Part shown: piece after piece, positions 33,517-43,627 of the stretch
Layout: the number at the start of each line of letters is the position of its first letter
How positions within the stretch are numbered: position 1 is the stretch's first letter
NCBI RefSeq assembly: GCF_009765215.1
Contig: NZ_VLNV01000001.1
Span: forward strand, 62,001-126,000
DNA length: 64,000 nt
DNA from: Lysobacter prati
GTDB taxonomy: Bacteria; Pseudomonadota; Gammaproteobacteria; Xanthomonadales; Xanthomonadaceae
Reading direction: 5' to 3'
Notes under the pieces: generated by a model
Database searches by the model: none
Seen by the model: the letters and a program-made list of their open reading frames with translations, nothing else
What the model was told of the DNA's origin: nothing
Translations under genes and position numbers: made by a program

Positions 33517-35364
33517 GTGACGATCCGCCAACTCCCCGACACCCTCATCAACCAGATCGCGGCAGGCGAGGTCATCGAGCGCCCGGCGTCCGTGGTCAAG
33601 GAGCTGGTGGAGAACGCACTCGATGCCGGCGCGCGCCGCATCGACATCGACCTGGAAGAGGGCGGCGTACGCCTGATCCGCATCCGCGATGACGGCGGCG
33701 GCATCGCCGCCGACGAGCTGCCGCTGGCGATCCAGCGCCATGCCACCAGCAAGATCGCCTCGCTCGACGACCTCGAAGGCGTCGCCACGCTCGGTTTCCG
33801 TGGCGAGGCGTTGCCGTCGATCGCCTCGGTGAGCCGCTTCGCCCTGACCTCGCGCCGCATCGGCAACGACCATGCGGCCACGCTGGACGTCGAAGGCGGG
33901 CGCATCGGCTCGATCGTGCCCAAGCCGCATCCGCAGGGCACCACGGTCGAGGTTCGCGACCTGTTCTTCAACGTGCCGGCGCGTCGCAAGTTCCTGAAGG
34001 CCGAACGCACCGAGCTGGGTCACATCGAGGAATGGCTGCGGCAGCTGGCACTGGCGCGCCCGGACGTCGAACTGCGTGTCTCGCACAACGGCAAGCCGTC
34101 GCGGCGCTGGAAGGGCGAGGGCGATCTGCTCTCGGAAGTGCGCCTGCACGAAGCGCTGGGCGAGGAGTTCGCGCGCAACGCGCTGCGCGTCGACCACGCC
34201 GGCGGTGCGCACACCGAAGGCTCGGGCCAGGGCCTGCGCCTGCACGGCTGGATCGCCCAGCCGGCCTACAACCGCGCCAGCGCCGACCAGCAGTACCTGT
34301 ACGTCAACGGCCGCGCCGTGCGCGACCGCAGCATCGCCCATGCAATCAAGCAGGCGTATGCCGACGTGCTGTTCCATGGCCGCCAACCGGCGTACGTGCT
34401 GTTTCTCGAACTCGACCCGCGCCGCGTCGACGTCAACGTCCATCCGGCCAAGCACGAGGTCCGCTTCCGCGACGCGCGCCTGATTCACGACTTCGTCTAT
34501 CGCACGCTGCAAGGCGCACTGGCCGAGACCCGTGCGGGCACGGCGCCGAATGCGCTGGGCGTGCCGATGGAAGGGGCTGCCGCGACGAACTGGGCAGCTT
34601 CCATGCCGGTCGGGGCTCAAGCCTTTCCCACTGGCGCATCGCCCGCCTTCTGGCGCCAGGAACAGTCGCCGCTGCCGATGCAGGTCGCCGAGGCGCGTTC
34701 GGGCTACGCCGCGCTCTACGGTGCAACGCAGCCGGCAATGACGTCGGCTGCACCGATGCCGCACAGTGCTGACGCCACGCTGCCGCCCCTCGGCTATGCG
34801 ATCGCGCAGCTGCACGGCATCTACGTGCTGGCCGAAACCGCCGAAGGCCTGATCGTCGTCGACATGCATGCCGCCCACGAGCGCATCGGCTACGAGAAGC
34901 TCAAGAGCGCGCATGACGGCGAAGGGCTGCGCACGCAGCCGTTGCTGGTTCCGGCGACGCTGGCGGTGTCCGAGCGCGAGGCCGAAGTGGCCGAGCGCGA
35001 AGGCGAGACGCTGGCTGCGCTCGGCTTCGAAGTGACCCGCAGCGGCCTGCAGTCGTTGACATTGCGCAGCGTGCCGGCCCTGCTAGCGCACGGCGATGTC
35101 GAAGCGCTGCTGCGCGACGTCCTCGCCGACCTGCGCGAGCACGGCGAATCCCGACGCGTGGCCGCTGCCCGCGACGAACTGCTGGCGACGATGGCCTGCC
35201 ACGGCGCAGTGCGCGCCAACCGCCGCCTGAGCCTGCCGGAAATGAACGCCCTGCTGCGCGAGATGGAAGCCACCGAGCGCTCGGGCCAATGCAACCATGG
35301 CCGCCCGACCTGGGCGCGCTTCACCCTTCCCGAAATCGACCGCTGGTTCCTGCGAGGACGCTGA
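33517..35364 (+). CDS. mutL: DNA mismatch repair protein MutL
   Basis: The GTG at 33517 gives 615 residues. The GHKL ATPase domain has [42 protein letters not shown] and [13 protein letters not shown] variable linker (about 340-420) precedes the dimerisation domain. Residues from D449 read [12 protein letters not shown], which fits the endonuclease motif DQHA(x)2E(x)4E with Met for Gln, and CNHGRPTW begins at C592. It is therefore probably a nicking MutL of the kind found in bacteria lacking MutH. The next gene starts on the base after its stop. Confidence 0.94.
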   Translation: MTIRQLPDTLINQIAAGEVIERPASVVKELVENALDAGARRIDIDLEEGGVRLIRIRDDGGGIAADELPLAIQRHATSKIASLDDLEGVATLGFRGEALPSIASVSRFALTSRRIGNDHAATLDVEGGRIGSIVPKPHPQGTTVEVRDLFFNVPARRKFLKAERTELGHIEEWLRQLALARPDVELRVSHNGKPSRRWKGEGDLLSEVRLHEALGEEFARNALRVDHAGGAHTEGSGQGLRLHGWIAQPAYNRASADQQYLYVNGRAVRDRSIAHAIKQAYADVLFHGRQPAYVLFLELDPRRVDVNVHPAKHEVRFRDARLIHDFVYRTLQGALAETRAGTAPNALGVPMEGAAATNWAASMPVGAQAFPTGASPAFWRQEQSPLPMQVAEARSGYAALYGATQPAMTSAAPMPHSADATLPPLGYAIAQLHGIYVLAETAEGLIVVDMHAAHERIGYEKLKSAHDGEGLRTQPLLVPATLAVSEREAEVAEREGETLAALGFEVTRSGLQSLTLRSVPALLAHGDVEALLRDVLADLREHGESRRVAAARDELLATMACHGAVRANRRLSLPEMNALLREMEATERSGQCNHGRPTWARFTLPEIDRWFLRGR

Positions 35365-36327
35365 ATGTCGGCAACAGCAAAATGGCAGTTCGCAAAGACT
35401 GTGCTCCTCGTGGCCGTGGTTGCGCTGGCAGGCGCCTGCAGCAAGCCCGCCGAGGACACCGCCGGCAAGGCCGCGCAGGATCAGGCCACGCAGGTCGCGT
35501 TCTCGCGTGACCTGGAACTGTGGCGCAGCCAGCGCGTGGCGAACCTGATCAAGCCCGACGGCTGGACCAGTGTCGTTGGCTTGCACTGGATCGACCCGGG
35601 CCCGCATTACTTCGGCGCTTCCGCCGGCAATGGCATCCAGCTCGCGGTCGGGCCGGACCATTTCGGCATGATCGATCTGAACAACGGCCGCCTGCGTTTC
35701 GTCCCGGAAAAAGGCTTTCCGGTCACGCTCGACGGCGAGCCGCTGAAGGGCGCGGCGGAGTTGCGCGCAGACGATTCACCGGCCGGGCCGAGCGTGCTGG
35801 CGTTCGACGAAGGCAAGGGCCTGGTGACCGTGATCAAGCGCGGTGACCGCTACGCCCTGCGCGTGAAGCACGCCGATGCGCCGAGCCGGACCGGATTCGG
35901 CGGCATAGAGTACTGGCCGGCCAGCGTGGACTGGAAAGTCCAGGCCAGGTACGTCCCGCATCCGCCGGGCAAAACCCTGCCGATCGCCAACATCATCGGC
36001 ATCACCGACGAAGTGCCCAACCCCGGCGCGCTCGAGTTCGAGCGTGACGGCAAGTCGTACCGGATCGAAGCGCTGGACGAGGGCGAGGACACGCTGTTCC
36101 TGGTGTTCGCCGACCGCACCAGCGGCCACGGCAGCTATCCGGCCGGCCGCTTCCTCGATGTGCCCAAGCCCGGCGCAGACGGCAACGTGACGATCGACTT
36201 CAACCAGGCCTACAACCCGCCGTGCGCGTTCACCGCGTTCGCGACCTGTCCGCTGCCGCCTCCGGAGAATCGACTCGACCTGCTGGTCAGCGCCGGCGAG
36301 AAGACCTACGCGCACGCTGCACCCTGA
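35365..36327 (+). CDS. DUF1684 lipoprotein
   Basis: This 320-residue protein has a lipoprotein signal (KTVLLVAVVALAGAC, Cys near 25) and one DUF1684 domain. Family marks are LIKPDGWTSVVGLHWIDPG at the start and, at the end, TIDFNQAYNPPCAFTAFATCPLPPPENRL, whose NPPCAF..CPLPPxxN run is the strongest signature. DUF1684 proteins have no established activity. The gene touches mutL (TGA-ATG), so it may be translated by re-initiation. It would face the periplasm from the inner or outer membrane. Confidence 0.85.
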   Translation: MSATAKWQFAKTVLLVAVVALAGACSKPAEDTAGKAAQDQATQVAFSRDLELWRSQRVANLIKPDGWTSVVGLHWIDPGPHYFGASAGNGIQLAVGPDHFGMIDLNNGRLRFVPEKGFPVTLDGEPLKGAAELRADDSPAGPSVLAFDEGKGLVTVIKRGDRYALRVKHADAPSRTGFGGIEYWPASVDWKVQARYVPHPPGKTLPIANIIGITDEVPNPGALEFERDGKSYRIEALDEGEDTLFLVFADRTSGHGSYPAGRFLDVPKPGADGNVTIDFNQAYNPPCAFTAFATCPLPPPENRLDLLVSAGEKTYAHAAP

Positions 36328-36391
36328 CATCCTTGCCTCTCAGCCCTAAACCCCTCAACCTCGCGCCCGAAAGCCGAAGGAAACCGTTCCG

Positions 36392-37372
36392 ATGCGTCGC
36401 CTGAAGATGTTCTGCCTGACCCTGCTGGCTGCTGCCGGACTGGCTTCGGTAGCGCTCGCCGTCGAACGCGTGGCCGTGCCCGAGCGCGCGCCACAGCCGC
36501 CGGCGGGGGCAGTGAAGGCGCCGCCGCTGCCGCTGCTGTGGAAGGTTTCCGACGCCGACAATTCGGTTTACCTGCTCGGATCGTTCCATCTCCTCAAGGG
36601 CGATGACTACCCGCTGTCGCCCGACGTCGACAGCGCCTTCGCCGCGTCCGACAAGGTCGTGTTCGAAGTTCCGCCCGAGCAGGTGCTCGATCCGGCGGTG
36701 GCGCAGAAGTTCCTGACCGCCGCCGGTTACAGCGATGGCCGCACGCTCACCCAGGTGCTGCCGGCAGCGTTGCGCGAGAAGTTCTCCCGCATCCTCGCCC
36801 AGCGTGGCGCCTCGATCGCCCAGTTCGATGCCTACGAGCCGTGGTTCATCAACCTGTCGCTGATGCTGGGGATGTCGCAGCAGCTGGGTTTCAGTCCCGA
36901 GAAGGGCATGGACCAGTACCTGATGCAGCGCGCGGCGGCGGCCAACAAGCCGACCTCGGGCCTGGAGTCGATCGATCTCCAGTTGCAGGTGCTCGATGCT
37001 TCGCCGATGGACGAGCAGATCGTGTCGCTGAAGGAATTCCTCGACAAGCCGCTGGAGATGCCGGGCATGCTCGGCGACGTGCATTCGGCCTGGCGCGACG
37101 GCGACGTCGCACGGCTCGACAAGCTCACCGGCGAGGAGATGCGCGAGAAGACCCCGCAGACCTACCGGATGGTCAACGTCGAGCGCAACCAGGCCTGGTT
37201 GCCGCAAATCCAGGGCATGCTCGACAACGCGAAGAAGGGCGACACCCTGGTCGTGGTCGGCGCGCTGCACCTGCTCGGCGACGACGGCATCGTCGGAAAG
37301 CTGCGCGAGAAGGGTTACAAGGTCGAGCGCGTGTGCTCGGCGTGCAACGAGCAGCAACTGCTGGCGCAGTAA
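36392..37372 (+). CDS. TraB/GumN-family protein
   Basis: This 326-residue exported protein has a signal peptide (MRRLKMFCLTLLAAAGLASVALA) and a TraB/PrgY/GumN domain. The two GxxH signatures are YLLGSFHLLKGDDYP near 60 and VVVGALHLLGDDGIV near 285. FDAYEPWFINLSL and GLESIDLQLQVLD match the family. Distant eukaryotic relatives (TIKI) are metalloproteases. In Xanthomonas a paralogue, GumN, lies at the end of the xanthan operon, but this copy is not in the EPS locus. The substrate is unknown. It ends 29 bases before a short palindrome and converges with rnfB. Confidence 0.87.
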   Translation: MRRLKMFCLTLLAAAGLASVALAVERVAVPERAPQPPAGAVKAPPLPLLWKVSDADNSVYLLGSFHLLKGDDYPLSPDVDSAFAASDKVVFEVPPEQVLDPAVAQKFLTAAGYSDGRTLTQVLPAALREKFSRILAQRGASIAQFDAYEPWFINLSLMLGMSQQLGFSPEKGMDQYLMQRAAAANKPTSGLESIDLQLQVLDASPMDEQIVSLKEFLDKPLEMPGMLGDVHSAWRDGDVARLDKLTGEEMREKTPQTYRMVNVERNQAWLPQIQGMLDNAKKGDTLVVVGALHLLGDDGIVGKLREKGYKVERVCSACNEQQLLAQ

Positions 37373-37388
37373 GCCAGCACTGTTCGCT

Positions 37389-37402
37389 GGAGCGATCGCT
37401 CC
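37389..37402. repeat. Short palindrome (REP-like) at rnfB 3' end
   Basis: The perfect palindrome ggagcgatcgctcc lies between the convergent TraB and rnfB genes and touches the rnfB stop codon. The adjacent 'cctacag' matches the style of Lysobacter REP units. Confidence 0.5.
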
Positions 37403-37815
37403 TACAGCGTTGCCGCCACCAGGTCGATGCAGTCCACCGGGCACGCTGGTACGCAGAGCTCGCAGCCGGTGCAAAGCGGTTCGATCACGGTATGCATGTG
37501 CTTGGACGCGCCGATGATCGCGTCCACCGGACACGCCTGGATGCACTTGGTGCAGCCGATGCAGTCGGCCTCGACGATCACCGCGACCAGCGACGGCTTG
37601 TGTTCGCCACGCGAGCGGTCATAGGGCCGCGCTTCAACACCGAGCAGGCGCGCCAGTGCGCGCGCACCGGCATCGCCACCGGGCGGGCAGCGATCGACGC
37701 CGGCTTCGCCGGCGGCCATCGCTTCGGCGTACGGGCGACAGCCGGCGAACCCGCACTGACCGCATTGGGTCTGCGGCAGGATGCGGTCGAGGCGCTCGGT
37801 CAGGTCGACGGTCAT
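37402..37815 (-). CDS. rnfB: RnfB-like ferredoxin lacking the membrane anchor
   Basis: This 137-residue protein has a Fes-type [4Fe-4S] motif with C18, C21, C26, C43 ([18 protein letters not shown]), then two CxxCxxCxxxCP clusters ([12 protein letters not shown] and [12 protein letters not shown]). RnfB normally starts with a membrane helix of about 25 residues, which is missing here, so the protein should be soluble. No other rnf subunit is nearby. In Xanthomonads this short form sits beside metG, as here (43 bases after metG's start side). It is probably an electron carrier whose partner is unknown. Confidence 0.85.
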   Translation of the reverse strand: MTVDLTERLDRILPQTQCGQCGFAGCRPYAEAMAAGEAGVDRCPPGGDAGARALARLLGVEARPYDRSRGEHKPSLVAVIVEADCIGCTKCIQACPVDAIIGASKHMHTVIEPLCTGCELCVPACPVDCIDLVAATL

Positions 37816-37858
37816 GGGGGGCGCAGGAGCGAGTTTGCCCGCTCCTGCCTGTGCGGGA

Positions 37859-39949
37859 TTACCGGACCGGCATGCCCGGTTCGGCGCCGCCGTCGGTGTC
37901 GAGCAGGAACAGCGAGCCGCCGTCGAAGCCGGCCGACAGGATCATGCCCTCGCTGATGCCGAAGCGCATCTTGCGCGGGGCGAGGTTGGCGATGAACACC
38001 ACGCTGCGGCCGACCAGCTTGTCCGGTTCGCCGTAGGAACCGCGGATGCCGGAGAAGATCTGGCGCTTGCCCAGTTCGCCGGCATCGAGTTCGAAGCGCA
38101 GCAGCTTGTCGGAGCCGTCGACGAACTCGCACGCCAGCACCTTGCCGATGCGCAGGTCGAGCTTGGCGAAGTCGTCGAGGCCGATGGTGGCACCAGCGGC
38201 GGCGGCTGCCGGTGCCGGCGCCGCAGCTTTTTCGGCCTTCGCCGGGGCTGCGGCCGTCTTGGTGGCGGTGTCCGCCGCGGCGTTGGCGTTCTCGGGATTC
38301 AGCGATTCTTTCGAGGCGTCGATCATGTGTTCGATGTGCTTGGGGTCGATTCGGGTGAACAGCGGCGTGTAGTTGCCGATGCGGTGCGCGAGCAGGGGCG
38401 ATTCGATATCGCTCCACTGCGCGACGGGTGCAGCCAGGAACGCTTCGGCCTGCGCGGTCACGCGCGGCAGCACCGGCTTGAGCGCGGCGTTGAGGACGCG
38501 GAACAGGTTCAGGCCCTGCGTGCACACTGCCTGCAGCTGAGCTTCGGCGCCTTCCTGCTTGGCCAGCACCCACGGCTTGTGCTCGTCGATGTACTTGTTG
38601 GCTTCGTCGGCGAGGGCCATGGTCAGGCGCACGGCAGTCGCGGCTTCGTTGCGCGCGTACGCCTCGGCGATCGGCGCCAGTTGCGCGACGAAGTGCGCAT
38701 ACATCGCCGGATCGGGCAGGGCGTCGGCCAGCCGGCCTTCGAACCGCTTCTCGATGAAGCCGGCGCAACGGCTGGCGAGGTTGACGAACTTGCCGACGAT
38801 GTCGGCATTCACGCGCGCGGTGAAATCGGCCAGGTTGAGGTCGAGGTCGTCGACGCCGCCGCTGGTCTTGGTCGCGTAGTAGTAGCGCAGCGCCTCCGGA
38901 TCCAGGCCTGCATCGAGGTAAGTGCGCGCCATTACGAACGTGCCGCGCGACTTCGACATCTTGGCGCCGTCGACCATCAGGTAGCCGTTGACGTGCAGGC
39001 GGGTCGGCGCGCGGAAGCCGGCGCCGTGCAGCACTGCCGGCCAGAACAGGCCGTGGAAGTTGACGATGTCCTTGCCGATGAAATGGTGCAGCTCGGCCTT
39101 GCTGTCGCGCGTGAGGTACGACCAGAAATCCAGGCCCTCGCGCTCGCACAGCGCCTGGAAGCTCGACAGGTAACCGATCGGCGCGTCGAGCCAGACGTAC
39201 AGGAACTTGCCCGGGTGACCGGGGATCTGGAATCCGAAGTAGGGCGCGTCACGGGAGATGTCCCAGGCGCGCAGGCCGCCCTCTGCATCCAGCCACTCCT
39301 GCAGCTTGGCCTTGACGCCGGGCATGGCGACGTCGCCCGACAGCCAATCGCGCAGGAAGGCGTCGAACTGGCCGACCTCGAAGAAGAAGTGCTCCGATTC
39401 GCGCAGCTCGGGCGTCGCGCCGCTGACCACCGAACGCGGCTCTTTCAACTCGCTCGGCGAATAAGTTGCCCCGCAGTTCTCGCAGTTGTCGCCGTACTGG
39501 TCCGGCGTGCCGCAGTTGGGGCAGATGCCCTTGACGTAGCGGTCGGGCAGGAACATGCCCTTGACCGGGTCGTACAACTGTTCGACCGAACGCCGGCTGA
39601 TGTGGCCGTTGTTGTCGAGCTTGGCGTAGAACGCCTCGGTCAACACGCGGTTGCGCGGCGAGTTGGTCGAGTCGTAATGATCGAAGGCCACGCCGAACTC
39701 GGCGAAATCGCGCTCGTGGCTGGCCTGCATGCCGGCGATGAACGCTTCCGGCAATTGCCCGGCCTTTTCGGCGGCGAGCATGATCGGCGTGCCGTGGGTG
39801 TCGTCGGCGCAGACATACCAGGCCTTGTGGCCGGCCATGCGCTGCGCGCGGCACCAGATGTCGGCCTGTGTGTAGCCGACCAGATGGCCCAGGTGCAGGT
39901 GCCCGTTGGCGTAGGGCAGGGCGCAGGAAACGACGAACTCGCGGGACAT
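37859..39949 (-). CDS. metG: Methionyl-tRNA synthetase
   Basis: This 696-residue class I synthetase has the HIGH-like [16 protein letters not shown] and a zinc knuckle [40 protein letters not shown] and [10 protein letters not shown] follow, then the anticodon-binding helical domain. After a long Ala/Lys/Pro linker (about 555-590) comes the C-terminal EMAP-II/Trbp111-like dimerisation domain ([34 protein letters not shown]). It charges tRNA-Met in the cytoplasm. It is upstream of rnfB on the same strand. Confidence 0.97.
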   Translation of the reverse strand: MSREFVVSCALPYANGHLHLGHLVGYTQADIWCRAQRMAGHKAWYVCADDTHGTPIMLAAEKAGQLPEAFIAGMQASHERDFAEFGVAFDHYDSTNSPRNRVLTEAFYAKLDNNGHISRRSVEQLYDPVKGMFLPDRYVKGICPNCGTPDQYGDNCENCGATYSPSELKEPRSVVSGATPELRESEHFFFEVGQFDAFLRDWLSGDVAMPGVKAKLQEWLDAEGGLRAWDISRDAPYFGFQIPGHPGKFLYVWLDAPIGYLSSFQALCEREGLDFWSYLTRDSKAELHHFIGKDIVNFHGLFWPAVLHGAGFRAPTRLHVNGYLMVDGAKMSKSRGTFVMARTYLDAGLDPEALRYYYATKTSGGVDDLDLNLADFTARVNADIVGKFVNLASRCAGFIEKRFEGRLADALPDPAMYAHFVAQLAPIAEAYARNEAATAVRLTMALADEANKYIDEHKPWVLAKQEGAEAQLQAVCTQGLNLFRVLNAALKPVLPRVTAQAEAFLAAPVAQWSDIESPLLAHRIGNYTPLFTRIDPKHIEHMIDASKESLNPENANAAADTATKTAAAPAKAEKAAAPAPAAAAAGATIGLDDFAKLDLRIGKVLACEFVDGSDKLLRFELDAGELGKRQIFSGIRGSYGEPDKLVGRSVVFIANLAPRKMRFGISEGMILSAGFDGGSLFLLDTDGGAEPGMPVR

Positions 39950-39991
39950 GGGGGGCCGGGACGCGTAAAGAGCGGGGATTATCGCATGGCG

Positions 39992-40095
39992 ACTCCCCCT
40001 CTCCCTGGTCGCTTCGCGACCTGTCCCTCTCCCACAAGGGGAGAGGGATTTTTTTCAGCTCTTCCTTCTCCCCTTGTGGGAGAAGGTGCCCGAAG
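39992..40095. repeat. Paired CT-rich hairpins between metG and the DUF2147 gene
   Basis: Two related hairpins lie side by side: ccctctcccacaaggggagaggg (40026-40048, followed by T7 after one A) and ccttctccccttgtgggagaagg in the opposite sense. The preceding ggtcgcttcgcgacc is a third palindrome. This class of repeat is common between Xanthomonad genes; the T-run makes the first look like a terminator for plus-strand transcription. Confidence 0.6.
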
Positions 40096-40113
40096 GGCGG
40101 AAGAGGGGTGCTT

Positions 40114-40569
40114 TTACTTACGCACCCACGTCTGCGTACGACCCAGCAGCGAGAAGCCCATGAAGCCGCGGACTTCCAGCTTCTTGCCGCCGTCGGTCGG
40201 GGTGACCTTCACCGAGTAGATCTTGCCGCTGGCCGGGTCGAGGATCTGACCGCCTTCCCAGGTGTCGCCGTCCTGCTTGATGCCCCACAGGATCACCATG
40301 CCCTTGACCGGCTTGTCCTTGCGGTCGCCCGAGCACTTGTCGCAGACCGGGTTCGGGCCGCGGTCGGACTGCAGGATCTCTGTGACGCGGCCGGCAAGGC
40401 TGCCGTCCTTTGCCTGGTAGATCTCGACGATGGACTTGGGCTTCTGGGTCTTGTCGTCGATGGTGGTCCACTGACCGACCGGCACCGGCGTCTGTGCGGA
40501 CGCGGCAGTCGACAGCAGGCTCAGCGGCAGGGCAGTCAGGAACAGCAGGGCAAGCAACTTCGTACGCAT
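40114..40569 (-). CDS. DUF2147 periplasmic protein
   Basis: The ATG at 40569, with GGGAGGGG five bases upstream, gives 151 residues. A signal peptide (MRTKLLALLFLTALPLSLLSTAASA) precedes a single DUF2147 domain. Family marks are PVGQWTTIDDKTQKPKSIVEIY at the start, a CDKCSGDRKDKPVKGMVILWG middle with two cysteines, and LEVRGFMGFSLLGRTQTWVR at the end. The fold is lipocalin-like and the role is not known. It is transcribed alone. Confidence 0.9.
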   Translation of the reverse strand: MRTKLLALLFLTALPLSLLSTAASAQTPVPVGQWTTIDDKTQKPKSIVEIYQAKDGSLAGRVTEILQSDRGPNPVCDKCSGDRKDKPVKGMVILWGIKQDGDTWEGGQILDPASGKIYSVKVTPTDGGKKLEVRGFMGFSLLGRTQTWVRK

Positions 40570-40626
40570 GGGTCCCCTCCCAGGGATGTATTCGGTAAGG
40601 CCCGCACCGCGGTGCGGTTGCGGACC

Positions 40627-40632
40627 TTTATA
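40627..40632 (-). promoter_or_regulatory. Possible -10 box of the DUF2147 gene
   Basis: Read leftward, TATAAA lies 58 bases upstream of the start codon in an otherwise GC-rich 249-base divergent gap to mrp. The -35 is not obvious. Confidence 0.4.
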
Positions 40633-40818
40633 CCGCATCCGTAGGCGTACGGATCGGACGTGGAGGGCGTTTTGGCAATGACACGATGTGGCGGCATTGC
40701 GGCCATCGTGGACGGGTTCCGGCGTCTCTGGCGCCGGCATTCCGGGGCGAGCTCGCAATAGCACGTAACATGGCGGTCCTGAGCAATACCGCATCGAAGA
40801 AGGATCAAGGTCGCTGTC

Positions 40819-41892
40819 GTGAGTGAGTCCCTGCAAGCCGTAGTTCCCGTTCTCGCCGCCCTCCGTCTGCCCGATACTGAGGTCACGCTCGGCGAAACCG
40901 GCGCCCGCATCCGCGCCGTCGAGGCCGAAGGCCGGGTCGTGGTCGAGATCGTCACCGGATTCCCCTCCCTTGCGCTGCGCCCCTGGCTGGAAGGCGAGGT
41001 TGCCGCTGCCGTCACCGCGGCCGGCCGTGAGCTGGCGCGTCTGGAGCTGCACGCGCGCATCGTCTCGCATGCCGTGCAGCCCAACGTCACGCCGATGCCC
41101 AGCGTGCGCAACCTGATCGCCATAGGTTCCGGCAAGGGCGGTGTCGGCAAGTCGACCACGGCCGTCAACCTGGCCCTGGCCCTGGCCGCCGAAGGCGCCC
41201 GCGTGGGCGTGCTCGATGCCGACATCTACGGCCCCAGCATCCCGACCATGCTCGGCCTGTCCGGGCGCCCTGACAGCCCCGACGGCAAGTCCATTGAGCC
41301 GATGCGCGCGCACGGCGTGGAAGCGATGTCGATCGGCCTGCTGGTCGAGCAGGACACGCCGATGATCTGGCGCGGCCCGATGGCGACCTCGGCGCTGACG
41401 CAACTGCTCAATGAAACCCGCTGGGGCGAGCTCGACTACCTGATCGTCGACCTGCCGCCGGGCACGGGCGACATCCAGCTGACCCTGGCGCAGAAGATTC
41501 CGGTGGCCGGCGCGGTCATCGTCACCACGCCGCAGGACGTGGCCACGCTGGACGCGCGCAAGGCGCTGAAGATGTTCGAGAAGGTGCAGGTGCCGGTGCT
41601 GGGCCTGGTCGAGAACATGGCCGTGCACGTGTGCTCCAACTGCGGCCACGCCGAGCACGTGTTCGGCGAAGGCGGCGGCCAGCGCATGGCGGCACAGTAC
41701 GGCGTGCCCCTGCTGGGCAGCCTGCCGCTGGAGATCGCCATCCGCGAGCAGGGCGACGCCGGCGTGCCGGTCGTGATCGCGGCCCCGGACAGCGCCGCGG
41801 CCCATGCATACCGCATCACCGCCCGGCGCATCGCGGTCGAGCTGGCCAAACGGCCGCAGGTGGCCACCCCGCTTTCGGTGTCGCTGCTCTGA
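40819..41892 (+). CDS. mrp: Iron-sulfur cluster carrier protein Mrp/ApbC
   Basis: The GTG at 40819 gives 357 residues. An N-terminal MIP18-like region (about 10-90) is followed by the P-loop NTPase domain: IGSGKGGVGKSTTAVNLALAL (deviant Walker A), VLDADIYGPSIPTMLG (A'), YLIVDLPPGTGDIQLTL (B). The CSNCGH cysteine pair in VENMAVHVCSNCGHAEHVFGEGG binds a bridging [4Fe-4S] cluster in the dimer. It stores and passes Fe-S clusters to apo-proteins. dcd follows 104 bases later. Confidence 0.94.
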   Translation: MSESLQAVVPVLAALRLPDTEVTLGETGARIRAVEAEGRVVVEIVTGFPSLALRPWLEGEVAAAVTAAGRELARLELHARIVSHAVQPNVTPMPSVRNLIAIGSGKGGVGKSTTAVNLALALAAEGARVGVLDADIYGPSIPTMLGLSGRPDSPDGKSIEPMRAHGVEAMSIGLLVEQDTPMIWRGPMATSALTQLLNETRWGELDYLIVDLPPGTGDIQLTLAQKIPVAGAVIVTTPQDVATLDARKALKMFEKVQVPVLGLVENMAVHVCSNCGHAEHVFGEGGGQRMAAQYGVPLLGSLPLEIAIREQGDAGVPVVIAAPDSAAAHAYRITARRIAVELAKRPQVATPLSVSLL

Positions 41893-41996
41893 AGGCCGCG
41901 GGGAGGGCTTCGGCCACGAAGCCCCTCCCACCTGTTCCCCGTCGCCGCTCCGGCTGACACAATCCCATTTCCGTTGCCCAAGGCCCCCGCACCCGC

Positions 41997-42566
41997 ATGA
42001 GCATCAAGTCCGACCGTTGGATCCGTCGCATGGCCGAACAGCACGGCATGATCGAGCCGTTCGAGCCGGGCCAGGTCAAGACCGCCGCCGACGGCCACCG
42101 CATCGTCAGCTACGGCACGTCCAGCTACGGCTACGACGTGCGCTGCTCGCGCGAGTTCAAGGTCTTCACCAACATCAACTCGACGATCGTCGACCCGAAG
42201 CATTTCGACAGCGGCAGCTTCGTCGACATCGAAAGCGACGTGTGCATCATCCCGCCGAACTCGTTCGCGCTGGCGCGCACGGTCGAGTACTTCCGCATCC
42301 CGCGCGACACGCTGGTGGTGTGCCTGGGCAAGAGCACGTACGCGCGCTGCGGCATCATCGTCAACGTCACGCCGCTGGAGCCGGAATGGGAAGGCCACGT
42401 GACCCTGGAATTCAGCAACACCACGCCGCTGCCGGCGCGCATCTACGCCAACGAGGGCGTGGCGCAGATGCTGTTCTTCCAGTCCGACGAAGTCTGCGAG
42501 ACCTCGTACAAGGACCGCGGCGGCAAGTACCAGGGCCAGGTCGGCGTCACGCTGCCCCGCACCTGA
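41997..42566 (+). CDS. dcd: dCTP deaminase
   Basis: This 189-residue enzyme has the family length and sequence: [35 protein letters not shown], and the catalytic-region [36 protein letters not shown]. The Glu in [11 protein letters not shown] is the proton shuttle. GRGGKYQGQ-like [16 protein letters not shown] ends it. It deaminates dCTP to dUTP for thymidylate synthesis. The mrp-dcd order is common in Xanthomonads. Confidence 0.96.
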   Translation: MSIKSDRWIRRMAEQHGMIEPFEPGQVKTAADGHRIVSYGTSSYGYDVRCSREFKVFTNINSTIVDPKHFDSGSFVDIESDVCIIPPNSFALARTVEYFRIPRDTLVVCLGKSTYARCGIIVNVTPLEPEWEGHVTLEFSNTTPLPARIYANEGVAQMLFFQSDEVCETSYKDRGGKYQGQVGVTLPRT

Positions 42567-42585
42567 GCGGCATCAACCGCCATTG

Positions 42586-42628
42586 CCCTCCCCCCTTGCG
42601 GGGGAGGGACAGGCCGCCAACGGCGGCC
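42586..42628. repeat. Two hairpins between convergent dcd and small secreted protein gene
   Basis: The palindromes ccctcccccc/gggggaggg (42586-42608) and ggccgccaacggcggcc (42612-42628) occupy the 79-base convergent gap. They belong to the same style as 39992-40095 and may end both transcripts. Confidence 0.55.
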
Positions 42629-42645
42629 AGGGAGAGGGGAAACCC

Positions 42646-42942
42646 TCAGCGCCTGACGTAGGTAACAAAAAACCCCTGCAGGTCGCCGTTCTCCGTGTAA
42701 CCCACCACGCTCTGCACCTGGTACCCGTTGTTGTTGAACGCGCGATGGGCCTGGTTGAGCTCGCTCGCCGAGCCGTTCTTGCGCGCGCCCAGGTCGACGT
42801 CGACGTACAGGCTCACGGTCTGCGTGCCGTTCTGGGCGAACTCGGCCGCCTTCTTGTCGTACTGGGACTGCGTGGCGGCCAGCGCCAGGGCAGGGGTGAT
42901 CAGGCACGCGGCCAGCAGGGCAGCGACAACGGTCTTGCGCAT
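42646..42942 (-). CDS. Small secreted protein of unknown function, last gene of the pxp operon
   Basis: This 98-residue protein has a signal peptide (MRKTVVAALLAACLITPALALA) and a mature part of about 76 residues. The mature part contains VSLYVDVDLGARKNGSASELNQAH and ends VQSVVGYTENGDLQGFFVTYVRR. AAGGA lies 9 bases before the ATG and directly follows the pcp stop (TGAAGGA), so it is co-translated with pcp. The end faintly recalls the small DUF1471/BhsA fold, but I cannot support that. No cysteines are in the mature part. It may be periplasmic or secreted. Confidence 0.75.
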   Translation of the reverse strand: MRKTVVAALLAACLITPALALAATQSQYDKKAAEFAQNGTQTVSLYVDVDLGARKNGSASELNQAHRAFNNNGYQVQSVVGYTENGDLQGFFVTYVRR

Positions 42943-42954
42943 CAGGGTGATCCT

Positions 42955-43611
42955 TCAGTGGGTGGTGCCCGCGGCCAGGCGGACATCGTGTTCGACAGTC
43001 AACGCGGTGGCGACCGCCAGGCGCAAGGCCTGGCTCACCACCGACGGCGGCAGACTCGGCGCGCCCGGGTGTCGCGCGGCCTGCGCGGGAGCATACGGAA
43101 TGTGGATGAAGCCGCCACGGACGCCGTGCACAGTTCGCAACGCGTGCATCAGCCCGTAGAACACGTGGTTGCAGACGTAGGTGCCGGCTGTCTGCGAGAC
43201 CTCTGCCGGGATGCCGGCCGCGCGCAGCGCCGACAACATCGCCTTGATCGGCAGGTCGCTGAAGTACGCGGCCGGGCCGCCGGCGACCACCGCCTCGTCG
43301 ATCGGCTGAGCGCCGGCGTTGTCGGCGATGCGGGCATCGTCGACGTTGATGGCCACGCGCTCGAGCGCGATCTGGGCGCGACCGCCGGCTAGGCCGACGC
43401 AGATCGCCAGCACCGGCGCGGTCTCGTCGAGCGCGCGGCGCAGCGACTGCAGCGAAGCGCCGAACTCCACCGGCAGGCAGCGCGTGGCGATACGGTGGCC
43501 AAGGATCTGCTCGCCATCGAGCGCGGACACGGCCTCCCAGCTCGGGTTGCTGTCTTCGCCGCCGAACGGGGCGAAGCCGGTGAGCAGGACGGTGGGGATG
43601 GGTGCGGTCAT
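42955..43611 (-). CDS. pcp: Pyroglutamyl-peptidase I (family C15)
   Basis: This 218-residue cysteine peptidase has N-terminal [20 protein letters not shown] and the triad Glu84 ([13 protein letters not shown]), Cys147 ([18 protein letters not shown]) and His170 ([10 protein letters not shown]). It removes N-terminal pyroglutamate from peptides in the cytoplasm and so produces 5-oxoproline. It follows DUF979 by 16 bases and lies in one operon with pxpA, pxpB and pxpC, whose products hydrolyse 5-oxoproline. This gives strong functional linkage. Confidence 0.94.
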   Translation of the reverse strand: MTAPIPTVLLTGFAPFGGEDSNPSWEAVSALDGEQILGHRIATRCLPVEFGASLQSLRRALDETAPVLAICVGLAGGRAQIALERVAINVDDARIADNAGAQPIDEAVVAGGPAAYFSDLPIKAMLSALRAAGIPAEVSQTAGTYVCNHVFYGLMHALRTVHGVRGGFIHIPYAPAQAARHPGAPSLPPSVVSQALRLAVATALTVEHDVRLAAGTTH

Positions 43612-43627
43612 GACGGCAGCAAGGTTC

